A stretch of DNA of 62,179 nt from Hyphochytrium catenoides (Eukaryota > Sar > Hyphochytriomycetes > Hyphochytriales > Hyphochytriaceae), in the NCBI GenBank assembly GCA_900088475.1, contig FLMG01003436.1, positions 1 through 62,179 on the forward strand, given 5' to 3'. Below are positions 56,614 to 62,179 of the stretch, piece after piece. The position numbers were made by a program, and so were the translations under genes. Below the pieces are notes generated by a model. It saw nothing but the letters and a program-made list of their open reading frames with translations, had not been told where the DNA came from and searched no databases. Each line of letters starts with the position of its first letter. Positions within the stretch are counted from its first letter, which is position 1.

Positions 56614-59600
56614 TTATGGCTCCACAGTCCTACCTCTTGGCCCTGTCTTCTGCCTCTTCACCTCACTTCCCTCCTCTGATGAAGCCTGCGAAAGGGCTTC
56701 AAATTCAGTCCTGAGCTTTGATGAAAGAAAGGAGGTAAAGCGCTCCTTCAGGTCGGTCTCATGTGAGACAGAGGAGAGAAGACGATGGATAGTTCTCAGC
56801 TCCTCAATAAGTGGAGAGGTATCAGATGTCTCGCTTCCCTTTCCTCTTAAGCTCCTCAAGGAAGCAACAAAAGTCCCATAGTCATTAGCCTCGACCTTCG
56901 TCTTTAGCTCAGAAAGAAACTCTTTAATTCTCTCCTGCTTCTGGGAAGCGGCTGCTTGTGAAGGGTTCCCGGAGGAAACAACACGTTGTAACATCGAGTT
57001 GACGCGGGCCTTTTCTCTCTCTTCCACATATCGAGCCGTATTTTCCTTCCCCTGGACCTGGTCCTCGTCGCTCTCCTGCTTCCCTCCGCTGATAGCTCTG
57101 GAAAGGCCAAACGCCCTCTTCGGCTTGGAGGATGCAGCTCCGGAACTGGAGACCGCAGAAGAAGGCAAAGTCGCAGTGTATCGAGAAGACAAACTCTTTG
57201 CTGTCTTCTGCGCTGTGATGGAGTTAGACGAAGCAGTATCAGGGCGAGAGCGAGCTTGGGAGGTCGGACGCGAATCGCTAAAAATGTTGGAGAGGGACAT
57301 GCTGCTTTTCTCCTCTGGGGCAATAGGACGCAAAGAAGCAATCTGCTTTCTCTCGTCTTCGGCCTTCTCTGACAAAGTCCTTCTTAGATCCTTCGTAAGC
57401 TCCAACGGGTTAGAGGACCGTCGCAGGGCGGATGGATCGATATATGTTAGCCCGTTGGCAGAAGAGACAGTCGGAGCCGTGACTTGAGAAAGGACCTCGC
57501 TTTTGAAAAAGGTATTTTCATTCCTCCTTGATGCTGAGGAGGAAGATGTAGAGAAGGGAAGAGGTCGAGGAGCAGGGGCAGAATTATCCGTCAAGCTGCT
57601 CGACCCTTTCTCTTCAGTCACAGGACATCCATTTGGAGGACCACCTCCAGCTGTTCTAAAGAAATGTATGAGCTTTTGGTTAAGCTCCCCAAATTGCTCA
57701 CAGACCTAACTCCAAGAGGAGAAAGTTCGAACGCTGTAGTTAGCCAACAACTGTTTTCTTCAGCAAGATACGTGTGCCGGAGACAGAGCAGTAGGAGGCT
57801 GGCAACATACACGCGGTAGAAGAGGTCCTTAAACAACGAAAATGCTTGCAGAGCCATAGAATAGTCCCTGAGGCATATGAGAGGCAGGCCAGTTGGATTC
57901 ACCTTGATATGCGGCTGAAGCCATTTGCTTATGTTCTGTCTGTTGCCTTGATTTGCGAAGCGCTCGTCAGCGAGGATAATGGCACCCCAGTCTCGACGAT
58001 GCCGGATGACTCGACCTATGGCCTGGTTGACTGCCCGCAGCGCTTGTTGATTATACCACTCTCCTCCAGACAAACGAGCCACTGCGAGCAATGCACCAAG
58101 GTGTTAACAGCAGTGAGCCGCCAGCGGACGGTTATCGTCATACTGAGAGCACAGAAGGATCAAGAATGAGGAGCACGGCAGAAGTGCCCTCACCTTTTGA
58201 GGTCTTGGCCGCCTCATCAAGAAATTGCCTCTTGAGGACTACTCTCGGATCTTTGAAGGGCGGGAAGGGGATCCCAGTAATGATCACCGCGCGTCCAAAG
58301 TTGTTTGCAAAATCGATCCCTTCGCTCACTTTTCCTCGACATACCGCCAGCATTGCAGCGCCTTTAGGGTTCTCCTATGAAACGAGATAGATTAAAAGAG
58401 CATTACTTCGCTGCCGAGAGCGGAATCATTTGAACAACCTTAAGATAAAAAGGACATTGACGTGTAGTACTGAGGGCGAGGGATTGGTGGCCAGGGGGTA
58501 AAAGGCCAGGCGCCTAGCACAAAGAGATAAAGCGAGGCTTCTCGCGGTGCCTTCCCAGAAAGAGAAGCTTGATGGCAGGTCCACGACCCTGCAACGTATT
58601 AATGTAGAAATGCGTACAGATTTTGAGGAGCCTCTCACCGCGATCTGCTTGTAATAACTGTCCACAGCTTCCTTAAATTCCGCAGCCCGGCGAGGCTCAA
58701 TGACAGGGACCTTGTAAGCTTCTAGGCGCGACCACAAGCCAAACCTGTCAAGGATGGAAGAAACGTTAGCTTAGAGGTGCTTTAGTAAAAGCGAGGAGAA
58801 GGAAAACTGAGTCTAGAGTCCGAGCATGGCGCATCCCGGAACCAAGCAAGCCATGCACTTAATCCCCTTAATGTATCATCACCTGGAGTTCTTCCAGTTG
58901 TTAATGGAAGTCTCTAAAGAGCCGTACGACGGGAAGAAAGACAGGAGGCCATGCGGGGTAATCTTAGCGATAGATGTGAGTGTTAGACCTAGTTCTGCTA
59001 TGTAATCCTGCGAGCGTCGGTTCTGAAATGAGCCATTCAAAGAATTGCTGGTGACTCCTTTCTTCAGAACTGCAATGAGCACCTAACGCCGTCGTAATAA
59101 GCAAAGAGAGGAGTGTACTTAGAAAGGGACAAAGAGACAACCCCAGGCTACTTTGACGTTAAAGGGCAAGATGCACTTCAGGTTCTCAAAAGACAAACTA
59201 ACGAGCTTGAATAGAGTAATGGCCGGCTGAGGGGACCACACCAGAGCCAGCTCGCACGGCCACAAAATAGGGCGAAGGGACTCATAGAAGTATCGCTGAG
59301 GATAACGGAGACGTGAGTTCTGATAGAAGAGCAAATACCTGCGACGGATCGATAACGTGCGGATTCTCCAAACGGACGGGGAAAGGAATCCTAAGTTCTT
59401 CGCCCAAAGATGGTAAAGGCGCTAAAGTACCACTGGTCAGTATGATAGTATGAACTCCTAACGCCGCCAGCTCCTCCATCGCTATGCCAGGATTGAAGCA
59501 CCAGTAACTCAGCACGGTCTTCTGCTTGTGCTGCCTTCCTGGAGCAGTCATAAACCCTTTCTCCTTCCTCCTCCCTTTCTCTTGTCCACCTTGCTCCCCT

Positions 59601-61030
59601 TCTTTCATGACGTGAAAGTGCACTCGGTAGGAGTCACTGATAGCTACAAGCTGCTCCAATGTCTGCTGCGAGCCAGTTCTAAAGATGCGCTGTAGGCACT
59701 TTTGAAAGTATTCCAACCGCGAGTGTTTTCCTCCTCCATTGCCCCCACTTGCACCGTTTCCACCGCTAGCAGTTAGATCTGTCTGCTGCAAGAGAACACT
59801 TTCCAAAGCCTTCAAGAAGGTAGTCACGTTATCCATGGTCAATCTCATGCGCCCAAACAACTCAAAGATGAACGATCCAGGCTTGGTAAGTCCATCCGGA
59901 GGCAGATTCATGGTCGCGAGGGCTCTTTCGAAGTCTATAAAGAAGGAGTGGAGAATGCGAAGGTCCGCCATGGTCAAAGGTTGACTGTCGCCCCTTCCGC
60001 TGAGTAGTCTGTCCATTCCTGTCGCCATCTTCTCATCATACTTTCCTATCACGTCAGCCATTTCCTTGGCACAGTGGGCAATATCTAATACTGAGAGGTC
60101 AAAAGAGGCTGAGTCTTCCGCCACCCGTTCAAGGTTGTGCGCTTCATCAAAGATCAATATAGCTGCCTGCCAGTCGAGTTGAAGAGTCTTTCGGTAGGAG
60201 GGTTCTATCAGGTAGTTGTAAGGTACAAACACTATATCTGCTTGAGCCTGCATGTCTCTGCTGAGGTAAAACGGACAAAACTCCTGCTGACGTCCAAGTG
60301 CCACCATCTCCTCAATATCCATAATGCCCACGGAGCTCGCCCTGTCGCCTCCTCGGCTTCTTTTCTTCCCACTTCCCACTTGAGCTATATCAAGGGCCTG
60401 CTTGAAGCGAAGCGCAACCTTATCCACCTCATTCTTGTATCTGCAGTTGCGCCCCATGCTCCTGCACATGTGGTTCTGAAGATGTCCTTGCGCTTTAGAG
60501 ACCTTTGGGTGAACACACATCTGTTCTCTAGAGGCCAAAATCGAGACTCGGGGTCGATACACCGTGTTCTTAAGCTCCTTCACTACCTGAGACAGTTGGC
60601 TGTGTGTCCTCGAGGTATAGACGATCTTCGGTAGTAAAGCGGCTTTGCTGGTCTCTGGTAGCAGGAAGCCTTCTGTCTTCACCCGAATATTATTTTGACT
60701 CTGAGAATCGAGTTTCTTTAGCCAGACTTTCCCAACAGCTTGTCGCAGCGCCTCCATCTCCGATTCAGACTTTTCATACTGAAGCTTCATCGTAGCCTTC
60801 GGCATAGATTGCATTAGACCGGCGTACTCCATGTACGTGATGACACATTCTCGCCAGGCGAGCGTCGCGCATAGTAGACACAAAGTCTTTCCGGTACCCG
60901 TGGGGCTCTCTAAGAGTGCATTTGTGCCAGTCTGTAAGGTCTCAATAACCTTCTCCATATAGTCCTTTTGGCAAGGGTAGGGATCAAACGGGAAGTTCAC
61001 GGCTATGCCGCGGAGCATGACGACTGTCAT
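56614..61030 (-). CDS. RTEL1: Regulator of telomere elongation helicase 1 (RTEL1-like, Fe-S DEAH helicase)
   Basis: Superfamily 2 5'-3' DNA helicase that, in animals, dismantles D-loops, T-loops and G-quadruplexes. Six exons keep frame: 61030-59339, 59082-58883, 58744-58639, 58374-58194, 58081-57706, 57655-56614; 1,198 residues, near the usual size. Walker A SPTGTGKT is at 42-49 and DEAH at 295-298. Four Fe-S cysteines sit at 172, 189, 196 and 252. SFIF/YIFELF-like [19 protein letters not shown]-type and LTSGTLAPL motifs match RTEL1 rather than FANCJ or XPD. Helicase motif VI is [16 protein letters not shown]. The last exon is Ser-rich and ends in a helical block ([20 protein letters not shown] onward) resembling the harmonin-like domain of RTEL1; no RING or clear PIP box is seen. 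The donor of exon 5 could be one of two sites. Its 5' end faces the PRPP synthetase gene. Confidence 0.93.
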
Positions 61031-61689
61031 AGTGCTGTTGCCCGATGGCCAGCTCTCGCTACTCGACGGAGCTCGTTTACCACCTCCGCTTCATTACGAC
61101 CTACGATGATATGGGACAGCTAATAAGGATGGCGTCTACAGGCATGGCACACAGCACTCTCCTCAAAGGCATTAGGATCGATCATCGCGAAAACGGAGCT
61201 TCCTAGCCCATCGTTGTCTCTCAAAGACGCCAATGCCTGGTTACTTGGTTGCTTTGCCGATGAAGGCGCGCTGCTGGGAAACGGGACGGAGTATTTTGGC
61301 GCGAAGAGCGCAAGCGACCAAGCTTTGAAGAGAGCTTCTTATGTCTTGTGTTGGCGGCAGATCAGATGTACCCCTGGACACCTGGATCAGTTAATTTGGT
61401 CTGGTTTCTGGTTTTCTGCCACTGATTCTTGGTTCTGAGTGCGCCTGCCCCTGTGGTAGTTGAGCTTTCTATTGCAAAGCTTCAACCTCCAGTTTCTGCC
61501 AGATGATTCCTAGACGAGCTCAAGAGATTGGGAGGTCTCATCAGACGCCAGCCTGATCTTCAACGCTTTCATGTCTTGGTGTCATTGCTGGCGTGAAGAG
61601 GTTTCAAGTGTGAGCATATGCGCTACCTCGGGTCATAGGAAGAGAAAGCTTGGAGAATTTGTAAGGCCGAGCTCAGCCTGCCGCGGAGA
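61031..61689. promoter_or_regulatory. Divergent spacer, RTEL1 / PRPP synthetase
   Basis: 659 nt between start codons. An open frame at 61214-61438 (74 codons) has no recognisable features and is probably not a gene. The spacer should contain both promoters. Confidence 0.5.
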
Positions 61690-62179
61690 ATGCCGTCCTT
61701 CTTAAGATTCCTAAGAGTGGCCAGGCCTCTGGACGGTCAATGGCAACAGGTGGATATGATATGTAGCATATCTGTAGCTAGTCACTGATTCTCTCCATGA
61801 TTCTCAGGTCCGGAGATCAAGAGTAGCCCGTCTGGCGTTCGGTGGGGCTAGTTTAGGCATTGGATTTGCTTCAGGAATAGCTTCATGTGACAACAATAGG
61901 ACCCGACCAGGTGAGTTGCTGAGGTTGCTCTGTCATCACATTCAAAGATCTTTAAGGCTTTATTGTCTGCAGAGGAGTCGGAATGCTGGCAAGACCTCTT
62001 CTACGTGGCACCATCCTCCGAATCCAGCATCAAGGTAACCACTTTCAAGATTGTAGGCATGTCAGCAAATGTCCCTCAGTGCCCTTCTCTTCCTTTCTCC
62101 CAGATCTTCTCAGGAACTGCAAACCCACAACTAGCCACTGAGATCGCAATGCATTTAGGTACCCAGGTAGGGACTTCTA
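61690..62179 (+). CDS. Ribose-phosphate pyrophosphokinase (PRPP synthetase), N-terminal part only
   Basis: Makes PRPP from ribose 5-phosphate and ATP for nucleotide synthesis. The gene runs off the window. Four exons are visible and keep frame: 61690-61749, 61808-61910, 61973-62034, 62104-62166. The last reads IFSGTANPQLATEIAMHLG, the N-terminal signature of the family, which normally starts near residue 1-5. Here it is preceded by about 75 extra residues. The first ~30 are Arg-rich without acidic residues apart from one Asp (MPSFLRFLRVARPL...RRSRVARL), typical of a mitochondrial presequence. A Gly/Ala-rich hydrophobic segment (LAFGGASLGIGFASGIASC) follows that could be a membrane helix. Catalytic residues lie beyond the window, so activity cannot be judged. 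Confidence 0.82.

Noticed and set aside
56614-57621. Separate Ser-rich gene downstream of the helicase
   Set aside because: The frame opens only with GTG and joins in frame to the preceding RTEL1 exon; it is the helicase's own C-terminal exon.
59119-59334. Candidate RTEL1 exon
   Set aside because: Does not match the family and would remove the junction that rebuilds the conserved segment after DPSQ.
61214-61438. 74-codon frame in the RTEL1/PRPP synthetase spacer
   Set aside because: No recognisable domain; lies in a likely promoter region and is not in frame with the PRPP synthetase exons.
1-62179. Transposons, retroviral or plasmid genes, CRISPR arrays
   Set aside because: I saw no transposase, reverse transcriptase or integrase motif, no long terminal or inverted repeats, and no regularly spaced repeats.

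Overview
The window is nuclear DNA from an intron-rich, gene-dense eukaryote, most likely a stramenopile (heterokont) protist. Three things suggest this. Almost every gene is cut by short GT-AG introns (many of 50-300 nt). The gene set is typically eukaryotic: kinesin, p24 cargo receptor, E2 and HECT ubiquitin enzymes, RTEL1 helicase, CID protein. One gene (36655-37653) carries a basic Cys/His N-terminal motif that I associate with oomycete and algal proteins. The lineage call is an inference; other SAR protists are possible. I reconstructed 13 protein genes by hand, checking that each splice junction kept the frame. For 10 genes every junction keeps frame. Two genes have one junction that I could not resolve with GT-AG rules, and one has a junction that keeps frame only with a weak, uncertain donor. 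I saw no tRNA, rRNA, CRISPR or transposon gene.

Layout. 2723-4751 (+) membrane-anchored sulfotransferase; 4848-5601 (-) p24/TMED cargo receptor; 6470-11249 (+) kinesin-3-like motor with 16 exons; 12069-13479 (-) 450-residue protein of unknown function; 15282-26476 (-) giant ARM-repeat protein with 24 exons and about 2,264 residues; 28079-32038 (+) IQ-motif coiled-coil protein; 33180-35740 (-) single-pass membrane protein with an Ig-like luminal part; 36655-37653 (-) intronless Cys/His basic-domain protein; 40237-43872 (+) CID plus double-CCCH RNA-processing protein; 44046-44946 (-) UBE2S-type E2; 45731-55974 (+) HECT E3 ligase with 28 exons and 2,238 residues; 56614-61030 (-) RTEL1 helicase, 1,198 residues; 61690 to the window end (+) ribose-phosphate pyrophosphokinase, partial.

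Genes lie mostly in alternating divergent and convergent pairs. Convergent ends are tight (96 nt between sulfotransferase and p24, 173 nt between the CCCH protein and the E2). Divergent pairs share 0.66-2.6 kb spacers, several of them rich in CT/GA simple repeats. Functionally there is a secretory pair (Golgi-type sulfotransferase and p24), a cytoskeletal or calmodulin-linked group (kinesin, IQ protein), and a nuclear stretch from 40 to 62 kb. In that stretch an APC/C-type E2 and a very large HECT E3 sit head to head on a 784-nt shared spacer, next to a genome-maintenance helicase and a nucleotide-precursor enzyme. The most unusual items are the E3, which joins three NZF fingers, ARM-like helices, ankyrin repeats, two Tudor/Agenet-like modules and a HECT domain; the CID+CCCH fusion; and three large orphan proteins.
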